Below, piece after piece: positions 23,362 to 32,800 of a stretch of DNA of 64,000 bases. The position numbers and the translations under genes are program-made. Numbering within the stretch: the stretch's first letter is position 1; the number at the start of each line of letters is the position of its first letter. This DNA comes from an uncultured bacterium (GTDB lineage Bacteria; Actinomycetota; Coriobacteriia; Coriobacteriales; Eggerthellaceae), in NCBI GenBank assembly GCA_937890835.1, contig CALADF010000035.1:186001-250000 (forward strand). Direction: 5' to 3'. Below the pieces are notes generated by a model. It ran no database searches and had not been told where the DNA came from. It worked only from the letters and a program-made list of their open reading frames with translations.

Positions 23362-23925
23362 GTGGGCAAGTACGAGGATATACGCGCTGCTGCGCTGGAG
23401 ATCATGAGCGACCAGGGGGTTCGCGCCCTGACGCTTCCGTTGCTGTTCGAACGTGCTCGAACGGGCGCGGGCACGTTCTATCATCACTTCAAGGACAGGG
23501 ACGACTTGGTCAACGCGGTCTTTCGCTATTGCTACGACACCGCGGTGTCCGATCTGTCCGACAACGATGATCCCGCCGCGCCGGCGCGCGAGCGCCTCGA
23601 CCTGCTTTGCAAGAACATCTTCAAGTCGTACCTCACGCATCCGCGTGAGTTGAACTTTCTTTACGTGTGCGCTTTCAGCTACGTGGAGCCCGACGTCGGG
23701 CAATGCCGCGTCATTCCGTCCATCATGCTTTTGACCGGCATCTTCACTCAGGCGCAGGAGACGGGCGTCATCGCCTCGCACATCGATCCCGCCGTCGCGG
23801 CGCGTATCGTGCGCAGCATGGTGGCGGGCGTGTTCTGGGGCTACGAGCACGGCATGTGCGATATGGATGAGGACGCGGCTTTGCGCTTCGCCCATAGTGC
23901 ATGGCTCTCGATAGAGACTATGTAA
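23362..23925 (+). CDS. TetR-family transcriptional regulator
   Basis: A 187-residue protein from GTG 23362. The N-terminal helix-turn-helix reads AALEIMSDQGVRALTLPLLFE, then TGAGTFYHHFKDRDDLVNAV, the FYHHFKD motif being diagnostic of TetR/AcrR. The C-terminal ligand-binding part is unlike well-known subfamilies. It sits alone between the yedF terminator and the convergent selD gene, so its target is not evident; control of neighbouring selenium genes is possible but unsupported by any visible shared operator. Confidence 0.85.
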   Translation: MGKYEDIRAAALEIMSDQGVRALTLPLLFERARTGAGTFYHHFKDRDDLVNAVFRYCYDTAVSDLSDNDDPAAPARERLDLLCKNIFKSYLTHPRELNFLYVCAFSYVEPDVGQCRVIPSIMLLTGIFTQAQETGVIASHIDPAVAARIVRSMVAGVFWGYEHGMCDMDEDAALRFAHSAWLSIETM

Positions 23926-23949
23926 CTTGCGTTTCCCCGACGGGGCTAT

Positions 23950-24075
23950 CCCGAGGTTTCCCCGAACCTGATCCGAACTTGACACGAACCTGGCTCGAAC
24001 TTGACCCGAACTCGGCTGGAACCCGGCATGAGCCAACTCGAACTTTGCCCGAACCCGGCACGAGCCGGGCTCGGG
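23950..24075. repeat. Degenerate 11-12-base tandem repeat between tetR and selD
   Basis: Ten or so units of the type CGAACYTGRYC (for example ccgaacttgaca, cgaacctggct, cgaacttgacc, cgaacccggca) fill the gap between the convergent tetR and selD genes. The last units merge into a GCCCGAACCCGG/CCGGGCTCGGG hairpin that may terminate selD. Confidence 0.7.
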
Positions 24076-24082
24076 TCTTCCG

Positions 24083-25159
24083 TTAATTCTCGAACGATAT
24101 CATGCACGTCGCATCGTCGACGATGCGACCGATGCGCGCGGCATCGCGCCCCGTCTCGCGTTCGAACGCGCGCTCGAAGTCCTCTGCGCGCTCAGGCGGT
24201 ATGGCGCAGATGAGCCCTCCTGAGGTCTGCGGGTCGCATAGAACGGCCATGCGGTTGTCGAACTCCTCGTCGTCGAGGCTTCCCTGCGCGACGAAGGGGG
24301 CCGCGTAGTCCATGATGGAGAAGGTGCGGTTGGGCCTGCAGTACGCGCACGACAGATCCCACGCGCCCTCGAACAACGGCATCGCGTTCCAGTCGAGCAC
24401 GGCTCCCACGCCGCTCGGCGCGAGCATCTCGTGCAGATGGCCCGCGAGCCCGAAGCCGGTGACGTCGGTGGCGGCGTGCACGCCCGCTTCGAGCATGGCG
24501 ACGCCTCCCGCGCGGTTGAGCTCCTTCATGGAGTCGATGGCGGGTTGGAACGCCGCGAGGTCGATTTCCCCGATTTTGTATGCCGCGCTGAGCAGGCCCA
24601 CGCCGAGGGGCTTGGTCAGATACAGCACGTCGCCCGGCACGGCGCCTTCGTTGCGCACGATGCCGTTCGGGTTCACCAGGCCGAACACCGCCAAGCCGTA
24701 CTTCGGCTCCGGGTCGTCGATGGAATGCCCGCCCACGATGGTCGCGCCCGCCTCCGCCACGGCGTCGGCGCCGCCGCGCAGCACCTCGCGCGCCACTTCG
24801 TTGCCGAGCGCGCAGTCGAGCGCCAGCACGTTGAGCGCGCACGCGGCCTTGCCGCCCATGGCGAACACGTCGGAGAGCGCGTTGGACGCGGCGATGCGTC
24901 CGAAATCGTACGGGTCGTCGACGAGCGGCGTGAGGAAATCGACGGTGAGGACGGCGGCCACGTCGTCGGTGATGCGGTAGATGGCGGCGTCATCGCTGGT
25001 CTCGAACCCGAGCAGCAGGTTATCCGCGTGCGCGGATGCGTCGTTGGCGCGTTTCAGGATGGGCGCGAGGATGTCGGAGAGGTCTCCCGGACCCCACTTT
25101 GCAGCTCAACCGCCCTTCGAGGTGAGCTCGGTAAGACGTACGCGTTCCTTATCGCTCAA
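24083..25159 (-). CDS. selD: Selenide, water dikinase SelD, a selenoprotein
   Basis: Makes selenophosphate from selenide and ATP for SelA. A simple open reading frame covers only residues 67-358; reading on the minus strand from TTG 25159 (GGAGGG ribosome site) gives MSDKERVRLTELTSKGG, then an in-frame TGA (25108-25106) and AAKWGPGDLSDIL. The family has Cys or selenocysteine exactly there (GGxxxK), so UGA encodes Sec18 and the full product is 358 residues. Further motifs: TSDDAAIYRITDDVAAVLTV, ASNALSDVFAMGG and TDVTGFGLAGHLHEML. A possible SECIS hairpin follows the UGA. The gene is divergent from the formate dehydrogenase operon. Automated annotation would truncate it. Confidence 0.93.
25079..25108 (-). 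promoter_or_regulatory. UGA codon and putative SECIS hairpin of selD
   Basis: After the UGA (25108-25106) and ten bases comes the stem GGGGTC-CGGGA-GACCTC, six pairs including one G-U. The loop starts 16 bases after the UGA, an acceptable spacing for bacterial SelB recognition. The loop lacks the GGUCU of the formate dehydrogenase element. Confidence 0.55.
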
Positions 25160-25221
25160 GACGCCCTCCAATGTTTCGTCTTTGTCTCAAACCGTTTCGA
25201 AAATGCTCGCAACATCGGGCA

Positions 25222-25227
25222 AGTATA
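25222..25227 (-). promoter_or_regulatory. Candidate selD -10 box
   Basis: TATACT on the minus strand, predicting a start about 55 bases before the TTG codon. No convincing -35 was found. The 25160-25436 gap is the divergent control region of selD and the formate dehydrogenase operon. Confidence 0.4.
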
Positions 25228-25436
25228 CCAATTTCTCTACGAGCGGTTTGTTCTCTTCACAAGCAAAGCACCTGGTCAAGGAAAAGAACCTGAATAATAA
25301 TTCCAACATTGCCGGGGTTGACAAGCTGCTATGTTCTTCATCGAAAATCCACGCGAAGAGAGAGGCGAGAGACTTTCTTCCGAGGGTTAAACGTAGGAAA
25401 TGTTGGAAGCGAGAAGAGGAGAAAGGAGTGCGTCCC

Positions 25437-28400
25437 ATGCAACTGTCACGTAGAGGCTTTTTCAAGGCCGCCGGCGCTGCGTTTGCTGCGAGCATGGCCT
25501 TCGAGGTCACCGCAGCAGCTCCCGCGCTTGCGGTCGAGCCGTCAAGCGACTGGAAGCTCGTGAACACTGAAGAGTACACGAACATCTGCTGCTACTGCGC
25601 AGGTGGATGCGGTTCGCTGTGCTCGGTGCGAGATGGCGAGCTGATCAACCTCGAAGGCGATCCGGACCACCCCATCAACAAAGGTGGTTTATGCCCGAAG
25701 GGCGCCACGATGTTCCAGCTGCGCAACATCGTCGACCCTGAGACGCGCGAGATCGTGAAGAACCCCGATCGTGTGACCAAGCCCATGGTTCGTCGCCCCG
25801 GCGCCGCCGATTGGGAGCCCATCACCTGGGAGGAGGCGATCAAGGAGATCGCCCGCAAGGTGAAGGACACCCGCGACGCCACCTTCATCGAGAAGCAGGG
25901 CGACCTCACGGTCAACTACACCCCGGCTATCGCCAGCTTGGGTGGTTCCCAGCAAAACTCCGAGGAAGAATACCTCATCCTCAAGATGATGAGGTCGCTT
26001 GGTCTTGTCGCCATCGACAACCAAGCTCGTGTTTGACACGGCCCCACCGTCGCCGGTCTGGCGGCATCGTTTGGTCGCGGCTCCATGACGAGCCATTGGT
26101 GCGACTTCCAAAACGCCGACGTGATCCTGCATTGCGGATCCAACTCGGTTGAGAACCACCCCGTCAGCTCGAAGTGGCTCAACAAGGCCCACGAGCGCGG
26201 AGCTAAGTGGATCGTCGTCGATCCGCGCTACACCCGTACGGCCGAGATGGCCGACATCTACTGCCCGATTCGTTCCGGCACCGACATCGCGTTCTACGGC
26301 GGCATGTACAACTACATCGTCGAGAACCTCATCGAGCCGAATCTGGCCGACTACCTGGCGGGCAAGGACGTTCCCGTCTACAACTTCGAATATCTGCTCA
26401 ACTACACCAACGCTTCTTACCTGCTTGATCCCGCTTACGCGTTCGACCCCGCAACGGGCCTGTTCAGCGGCTGGGACGAGGAGACCGGAAAGTATTCCGC
26501 GGCAACTTGGCACTATCAGACCGAAAGCGAAGAGGAGTGGGATACCTCCGCGACGGGCGATTACGCCTGGGTCAAGGAGGCCGGTGTTCCCGAGTTCACC
26601 ACGCCGACCATCGAGCATCCCAAGCGCGATATGACGCTTTCGGATCCGATGTGCGTGTACCAGCAGTTCAAGAAGCACTACTCACGCTACGACCTTGACA
26701 CCGTGTGCAACATCTGCGGCATGGACAAGGAGACCCTCGAGCTTGTGTACAAGACCTACTCCGAGTCCGGTGCGGTCGGTAAGTCGGGCGCTTTGCTCTA
26801 CGCGCTCGGCCAAACGCAGCACACCTACGGTGCGCAGAACACCCGCGCGATGTCGGTGCTGCAGCTTCTCTTGGGCAACATCGGCGTGCCGGGTGGCGGC
26901 CTGAACGCGCTGCGCGGCGAGCCCAACGTTCAGGGCGCGACCGACATGGGCATGATGGTGCATGAGCATCCCGCCTACCTCAAGTGGTCCAACACCACCG
27001 ACCGCTCCAGCCTTCGCAAGTGGCTGGAGAGCCAGACGTATTCGGACGGCTACTACACCAACAAGCCGAAGTTCCTCATCTCCTCGCTCAAGGAGTGGTT
27101 CGGCGAGCACGCCACCGTGGACAACGACTACGGCTACGACTGGTGGCCGAAGGTCCCCTCGGAGGTGGGGGCTCAGGACTACACCCACATCTCCACGTTC
27201 GAGCTCATGGACAAGGGCGTCATAAAGGGCTACTTCAACTGGGGCATGAACCCGTGTCATTCCGCTCCGAACGCCGGCAACGTGCGCCGCTCCATGGCCA
27301 AGCTCGACTGGCTCGTGGTGGCCGATCAGGTTGCCACCGAGTCCGCCACGTTCTGGAAGGCGCCGGATATGGATCCCGCGTCCATCGACACCACGGTGTA
27401 CTTCCTGCCGTGCGCGCTCATTTACGAGAAGCCGGGCACCATTTTGAACTCCGGCCGTTGGCTGCAGTGGCGCTACCAGGCCGTCGAGCCGTGGGATGAG
27501 GCCAAGCCCGACTACGAGATGTGCGACCTTCTGTGGACCGAGATCTGCCGCCTGTACAAGGAAGAGGGCGGTGCGAACCCGGATCCTATCCTGAACACCA
27601 AGTGGGACTACTACGTCGACGGCAAGATCGATCCGCGCCTGGTCACGTGGGCCCTTAACGGCTACAACGTCGCGGGCACCGAGTTCGACACCGCGTCGGC
27701 CAACCCGAAGACCGATCTTCTGCCGGGTTACGCCCAGCTGAAGGCCGATGGCTCCACGGCGTGCGCCATGTGGATCTACTCCGGCTTCTGGTCGAACAAC
27801 GATGCGCCGCTCGATGCCGCCGAGCAGCCTATCGGCCGTCGCGACAACTCCGACTCCTCGGGCATCGGCCTGAACTCCGAGTGGGCTTACGCGTGGCCGA
27901 GCAACCGTCGTATCCTGTACAACCGCGCTTCCGCCGACATGAACGGCAAGCCGTGGAACCCCGATCGCAAGCTGTGCGAGTGGACGGGGGAGAAGTGGGA
28001 TCTGGTGGACGCCGCCGACTTCACCGCCGTCAAGAACGGCAAGCCGGTTCCGCCGAACGACAACGCCTTCTTCATGTTGTGGGAGCAAAACGCCCGCTTG
28101 GAGAGCTATGGCATGAACGACGGTCCTCTGCCCGAGCACTTCGAGCCGTTCGAGACGCCGGTCGAGCAGAATCTGCTCAACGGGTCGCTCAACAACCCGT
28201 GCATGATGTTCGCCGAGTACGAGTCCACCGCGCGCGGCGACAAGGCCACCTATCCCATCGTGGCCACCACCTACTCGGTCACCGAGCATTGGCAGACCGG
28301 CGGACAATCGCGCATGTGCCCTGCGCTCATCGAGGCCATGCCCACGCAGTTCGTCGAGATCTCTGAGGAGCTTGCGGCGGAGAAGGGCATCAAGAAGGGC

Positions 28401-28643
28401 GACAAGGTGCGCGTGTTCAACAACCGCGGTTCGGTTGTGGTCGACGCGGTCATCACCAAGCGCATGAAGCCCCTGCAGGTGCACGGCGGCTCGCAGCATC
28501 TGGTGGGTCTCACGCATCACTACAGCTGGGCGGGCGTCTTCGGCACGGGCGACACGGTCAACGACCTGACCCCGAACGTGGGCGACCCCAACTCGTACAC
28601 GCCTGAGTACAAGGCGTTCCTCGTCGACATCGAGAAAGCATAG
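25437..28643 (+). CDS. fdnG: Formate dehydrogenase alpha subunit, selenocysteine-containing
   Basis: Catalytic molybdopterin subunit oxidising formate to CO2 outside the membrane. The 1068-residue product is interrupted in naive translation by TGA at 26034-26036, which encodes Sec200 in the conserved ARV-U-HGP motif. The Tat signal is SRRGFFKAAGAAF. A [4Fe-4S] site is formed by CCYCAGGCGSLC and GGLCPKG, then bis-MGD domains and a C-terminal molybdopterin-binding domain (KGDKVRVFNNRGSVV). Start ATG 25437 has gaaaggag; the frame running back to 24981 is in selD DNA. The operon continues with iron-sulfur and cytochrome b subunits, so it is an FdnGHI-type enzyme feeding electrons to quinone. Confidence 0.96.
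26034..26063 (+). promoter_or_regulatory. UGA codon and SECIS hairpin of formate dehydrogenase
   Basis: Downstream of UGA lies the stem CGCC-GGTCT-GGCG (26051-26063). The GGUCU loop is the one recognised by SelB in Escherichia coli fdhF and fdnG, here 18 bases past the UGA. Confidence 0.85.
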
Positions 28644-28656
28644 GAGGTGACGGAGC

Positions 28657-29583
28657 ATGAGTGAGAAAGCAATTTTGTTCGATACTTCCCGCTGCACGGG
28701 TTGCCATGCTTGCCAGGTAGCTTGCAAGTGCTGGAACAACCTGCCGTCGCCGACGGGCTTGAACGAGAACGTGTTCTCCGGAACGCATCAAAATCCGCCT
28801 GATCTGAACGGCATCACCCGTCTGATCATGACCTACAACGAGGAAGCCGGCGGCAGCAAGGGCGTCAAATGGGCGTTCGGCCGTCGCAGCTGCCAGCACT
28901 GCACCGATGCCCCGTGCGTTTCGGTGTGTCCCACTGGTTGTTTGGTCAAAAACGAGCACACCGGTATGGTCGAGGTGCACGCCGACAAGTGCGTCGGCTG
29001 CCAGTACTGCTCGAGCGCCTGCCCGTTCGACGTGCCGCAATACGACGGCATTCAGGGCGCGGTCAACAAGTGCACCGGCTGCCCCGACCGCATCGAGCAG
29101 GGCATGGCGCCTGCGTGCGTCACCACCTGCCAGCCCGAGGCGCTGTCCTTCGGCGACCGCGAGGACATGCTCGCGCAAGCCGAGGTTCAGCTGGCTCGCC
29201 TGAAGGAGCGCGGCTTCGAGGATGCTATCATCTACGGCGCCGAGGAAGTGGGCGGCCTGCACGTCATCTCGGTTCTGAAGTACGGCGCCGAGTCGCACGG
29301 TTACCCGGCCGATCCGCATAAGAGCTTCGTTACCACGCTCACCAACATCATGAAGCCCGCGACCGGCATCGTGTCCGGCGTGGCGGTGCTCGGCTTCGCC
29401 GCCATGGCGCTTCTGGCCTCCGGCTACAAGCGCAAGACGCTCGCGTACAACCCGGAGACGGGCGATACGCTCGATGTGAACACCGGCGAGGTCGTCAAGC
29501 ACGGCGACGGCCAGGACGAGGAGTCCGTGAAGGATCATCTCGTCGACGCCCTGAACGGATTCAAGGGAGGTCATCATGAGTAA
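28657..29583 (+). CDS. fdnH: Formate dehydrogenase beta (iron-sulfur) subunit
   Basis: A 308-residue electron-transfer subunit with four [4Fe-4S] clusters: CTGCHACQVAC near residue 12, SCQHCTDAPCVSVCP around 80, CVGCQYCSSACP around 112, and CTGCPDRIEQG to CVTTC around 132-155. A C-terminal transmembrane helix (IVSGVAVLGFAAMALLASGY, about residues 237-256) anchors it, followed by a cytoplasmic tail. It passes electrons from the alpha subunit to cytochrome b. The gene begins 13 bases after fdnG with an aggaggtgac site, and its stop overlaps the next start (ATGA). Confidence 0.95.
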   Translation: MSEKAILFDTSRCTGCHACQVACKCWNNLPSPTGLNENVFSGTHQNPPDLNGITRLIMTYNEEAGGSKGVKWAFGRRSCQHCTDAPCVSVCPTGCLVKNEHTGMVEVHADKCVGCQYCSSACPFDVPQYDGIQGAVNKCTGCPDRIEQGMAPACVTTCQPEALSFGDREDMLAQAEVQLARLKERGFEDAIIYGAEEVGGLHVISVLKYGAESHGYPADPHKSFVTTLTNIMKPATGIVSGVAVLGFAAMALLASGYKRKTLAYNPETGDTLDVNTGEVVKHGDGQDEESVKDHLVDALNGFKGGHHE

Positions 29584-30328
29584 TCCCGAGTACGTGACTT
29601 CCGAACAGTACGAGTCCAACAAGAAGTTCTTGGAGGATCTGAAGGAAACGGGCGGGCGCCGCATTCAGCGTAAGTCGAAGCAGGCGCGTATCACGCACGA
29701 CGTGACCATCATCAGCTGCATCCTGCTTGCCATCTCCGGTCTGTTCGTGTTCATCCCCGCGCTTGCTCAGGCAGTTGGAAACGACGTCGTGTTCGTCGCG
29801 CGCATGGCGCATCGCGTCTTGGGCGTGGTGTTCGTGGTCGTGCCTCTGGTCAGCGCCGTCTTGGCGCCGAAGGGCGTCGCCCACATCTTCAAGAACCTGT
29901 TCGCGAAGTGGGATTCCGACGACAAGAAGTGGATGGCGCTGTTCATGCCGTATCTGTTCATGGCGAAGCACCTGCACATGCCCGATCAGAGCGAGGTTAA
30001 GTCCGGCCAGCGTTTCGCCGACGGCATGCTGTGGTTCTCCGGCGCCCTCATGGGCATCACCGGCGTCGTGCTATTGCTCGGCACCACGGTGTTCGATCTT
30101 CCGGGCAACGTGTACGCGGTCTTCCTGCTGCTGCACGATATCGGGTTCTTCCTGATCGCTTTGTTCGGCATGGCCCACATCTTCCTGGGTGCGGGCATCT
30201 TCCAGCCGTATCGCGGAACCTACAAGATCATGTTCGGCGACGGCACCGTCTCCGAGTCCGACGCCCTGTACCACTGGGGTCACTGGGCTCGTAAGGAGAT
30301 CGAGAGCGGCGAGAAGATCGTCAAGTAG
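29576..30328 (+). CDS. fdnI: Formate dehydrogenase gamma subunit, cytochrome b
   Basis: A 250-residue membrane cytochrome with four helices (about residues 43-65, 78-98, 141-165 and 179-203) and histidines placed in helices as haem ligands (MAHRVLG, LLHDIGFF, GMAHIFLG). It belongs to the FdnI/FdhC group that transfers electrons from the beta subunit to menaquinone. The N terminus carries a soluble extension of about 40 residues compared with E. coli FdnI. It overlaps the beta-subunit gene by 8 bases. Confidence 0.92.
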   Translation: MSNPEYVTSEQYESNKKFLEDLKETGGRRIQRKSKQARITHDVTIISCILLAISGLFVFIPALAQAVGNDVVFVARMAHRVLGVVFVVVPLVSAVLAPKGVAHIFKNLFAKWDSDDKKWMALFMPYLFMAKHLHMPDQSEVKSGQRFADGMLWFSGALMGITGVVLLLGTTVFDLPGNVYAVFLLLHDIGFFLIALFGMAHIFLGAGIFQPYRGTYKIMFGDGTVSESDALYHWGHWARKEIESGEKIVK

Positions 30329-30600
30329 CGTATCTTCGCATGCTCGCTGATGCGTGCCCGCCTTTCCCGATGAGGGGCGGGCGCGCTCATCTCGCGCTCG
30401 ATGCGTCCCGGCTCGCCGCGTCGGGCACGGCGAGCGCGGGCGGATGGAACCGACGCGGCGAGCGTGTAGGGCCGGCTGCGGCGGCTCGTCGTCGCTCGGC
30501 GAATTCATCCGCTGCCTCGCTTCGATGCGGGTATCTTTATCGCCATGCCGTTTTCATGAACCGGTACGCCGATGATGATATTCGACGAAAGAGGTGACTT

Positions 30601-31497
30601 GTGAACCTGAAGCTTATCGACGGGGTTATCGCCCGTTACGTTGACGTTCTCGATGAAGGCGACGTGCGTCGCCTGAAGTTCTTCCGTGAGTTGTGGGGCG
30701 CGCTCGACGAAGGGGTGCGCGATATGGAGGAGCAGAGCTACGCGCTGCCTTCCGAGAAGGAGCTGGAGCGCCTTTTGCGCGAGGGGCGCCCGGTGTTCTC
30801 CTGCGATCCCGCCCCCGTTGACGCCGATGCGCTCGTGCGCACGGCGGAGCGTCTCGGTGACGTCGCGGTTGCGTCCGGGTTTTTCGCCGGCGTGATCGCG
30901 GATGCTCTCGAGCGTGTCAAGTGGGATCGTGTGATCGCCGCGACCGATGTCTCCCTTGCGGGCAAGGACCCCGTCGCGTGGCTCGAGGACCTCTCCGCCG
31001 TGCTGGTCGACGACGGCATGACGGAGCAGGCGGCGCACCTGAGCGCTCTTCTGGCGTCGATGGCGTTGAAGGTCCAGCTCGAGAAGCCCGCATCGCAGGT
31101 CATGCGCTCCCTCAAGCGCTTCGGCGAGGAGGAGCATCCGCTCGCGTGCCCGGTGTGCGGCAGCGCGCCGTCGCTCGCCCACGTCGGCGGCGACACGTCC
31201 TCTGCAGGTCGCGGACGTCTTCTCGTCTGCCCGCAGTGCGCGGCGGCGTGGGAGTTCGATCGTGTGAGGTGCGCCCGCTGCGGCACGCGAAACCAGGCTC
31301 ATCTGCACTTCTTCAACATCGAGGGCGATGACGCGCACCGCATCGCGACGTGCGATGAGTGCGGTGGCTACATTCGCACGCTCTATTCCGACGACGCGCT
31401 GGCTCCGTGCTCCTACGAGGTCGAGGACGTCGTGATGGCGCGGCTCGACGCCATCGCGAACGACCCCGCCGTCGCGGCGAAGGGCCGTGAGGAGTAG
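30601..31497 (+). CDS. fdhE: Formate dehydrogenase accessory protein FdhE
   Basis: A 298-residue cytoplasmic protein needed for assembly of formate dehydrogenase. The C-terminal half contains the paired rubredoxin-like cysteine motifs that bind iron: CPVCGSAP, CPQCAAAW, CARCGTRN and CDECGGY. The first 170 residues are helical. Starts at GTG 30601 after aaagaggtga. A 270-base gap with no gene separates it from fdnI; that gap has an imperfect GC-rich hairpin near 30358-30385, so fdhE may be transcribed separately. It is followed directly by fdhD. Confidence 0.92.
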   Translation: MNLKLIDGVIARYVDVLDEGDVRRLKFFRELWGALDEGVRDMEEQSYALPSEKELERLLREGRPVFSCDPAPVDADALVRTAERLGDVAVASGFFAGVIADALERVKWDRVIAATDVSLAGKDPVAWLEDLSAVLVDDGMTEQAAHLSALLASMALKVQLEKPASQVMRSLKRFGEEEHPLACPVCGSAPSLAHVGGDTSSAGRGRLLVCPQCAAAWEFDRVRCARCGTRNQAHLHFFNIEGDDAHRIATCDECGGYIRTLYSDDALAPCSYEVEDVVMARLDAIANDPAVAAKGREE

Positions 31498-31498
31498 G

Positions 31499-32401
31499 AT
31501 GTCCGTCAAGGTGGCTCGGGGGTCGGCGGCTGATGAGCCGAAGTTGAGAAGCGCGTACCCCGCGCTGTGCGTTCACGCTCCCGACGACGGGGCCGTCTCC
31601 GACGTCGGCTTCGGATCCGACCGCCCTCCCGTCGATGCCGGGGGGTGTCCGTGCTCGGTGCAGATTCCCGTCGAGCACGTGCTCGAGGTGCGTTCGGCGG
31701 GACGTCTTCTCATGCGCATCACCTGCACGCCCGTCCACCTGGCTGAGCTGGTGGTGGGCAGGTTGTTCTCCGAGGGCATGATCGCATCCATCGACGAGCT
31801 GTCGGCGGTGAACATCTCCGCCGATTCGTCGGTCGCCGATATCGTGTTCGCGTCGGGCGATCTGCCGGCGGCCTCTTCGCGCGGCGAGGTCGACGTGGTT
31901 CCCACGTACGGGACGACGGGCCGTCCGGTGCCCGCCGCCGAGCGCGGGGCGGGGATCGCCGCGGCGCGTGATCGCGGCGAGGCTGTTTGGGATGTCGAGA
32001 GCGTGTTCTCGCTTGCGCGTGTTTTCGCCGCGGACACGCCGATTCACACCGCAACCAACGGAGCGCATAGCTGCTATCTGGCCGTTGCGGGTGAGTTGAA
32101 GTACTGCTGCGAGGATCTCGGGCGCCACAACGCCCTCGACAAGGTCATCGGGTCGGCGTTGCTCGCAGGCGACGATCTGTCGCGTGCGCTGGTGTTCTCG
32201 AGCGGACGCATACCCGCCGACATGATCGGCAAGGTCATTCGGGCGGGCATTCCCGCGCTGGTGACGAAGGCGGTGCCGACCGATCTGGCGGTGCGTATGG
32301 CGCGCGAGGCGGGGCTGGTCCTCATCTGCTCGGCGCGCCCCGACTCGATCAAGGTGTTCAACGACCCCGCGTCGCTTTCGGACGACGGGGCGCTGCTGTA
32401 G
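31499..32401 (+). CDS. fdhD: Formate dehydrogenase sulfurtransferase FdhD
   Basis: A 300-residue protein that transfers sulfur from a cysteine desulfurase to the molybdenum cofactor of formate dehydrogenase. The hallmark CCEDLGRHNALDKVIG lies around residue 203, with SGRIPADMIGKVIRAGIPAL and ARPDSIKVFN later. The N terminus has an extra 40 or so residues before VEHVLEV. The usual CxxC active-site loop is reduced here: GAHSCYLAV keeps one Cys. Start ATG 31499 overlaps the ggagtag end of fdhE by nothing and is spaced one base after its stop. Confidence 0.92.
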   Translation: MSVKVARGSAADEPKLRSAYPALCVHAPDDGAVSDVGFGSDRPPVDAGGCPCSVQIPVEHVLEVRSAGRLLMRITCTPVHLAELVVGRLFSEGMIASIDELSAVNISADSSVADIVFASGDLPAASSRGEVDVVPTYGTTGRPVPAAERGAGIAAARDRGEAVWDVESVFSLARVFAADTPIHTATNGAHSCYLAVAGELKYCCEDLGRHNALDKVIGSALLAGDDLSRALVFSSGRIPADMIGKVIRAGIPALVTKAVPTDLAVRMAREAGLVLICSARPDSIKVFNDPASLSDDGALL

Positions 32402-32800
32402 GGCTCTAGCGCACTCTCGCGTCTTGTGGGTACGGGCGGCCGTGCTCCCATTGCGCTTTGCGTGCGCGGGCGGTTCGGCTGTTTGGTCGAAATTGCGCGA
32501 TATGAGCCTTGCCGTGGTCTCCGAAGGCGCGGTCTGAGCGATTCCGTTTGCCTTTCGTCTCTATAGTGTGTTGGAAACAGCTCATAACGCCCGTTTTCGA
32601 CCGGTTCGAGCCTCGTTTCAGGGTAAAAGGCTCATATCACCCATTCTCGACCGGTTGATTCGGCGAAGAGCTGGAAGCAAGCGGCGCAGATCGGCGAAGG
32701 GCCGCAGGTCGGCGAATATCGCGAAGGGTCTCGGATCGGGGAAGGAGCGAGAGCCGATGCAAGCTGGCGGCGCAGAGCTTCCCGAACGTCGCCGGCAGGG
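32402..32800. repeat. Gene-free region with GGCTCATATC-type repeats
   Basis: No gene supported. Two 26-base copies of a CTCATA-to-CGACCGGTT element start at 32581 and 32631 (22 of 26 identical, 50-base spacing). An inverted 12-base copy of its left part (gatatgagcctt) is at 32499. This looks like an intergenic repeat family. A 78-codon frame across it has repeat-like, arginine-rich content and is not credited. Confidence 0.55.

Noticed and set aside
24981..25436. N-terminal extension of the formate dehydrogenase frame
   Set aside because: It overlaps selD on the other strand; the Tat signal and ribosome site place the start at 25437.
26682..28739. 685-codon minus-strand frame opposite the formate dehydrogenase gene
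   Set aside because: Val/Arg/His-rich antisense shadow; the plus strand is unambiguous.
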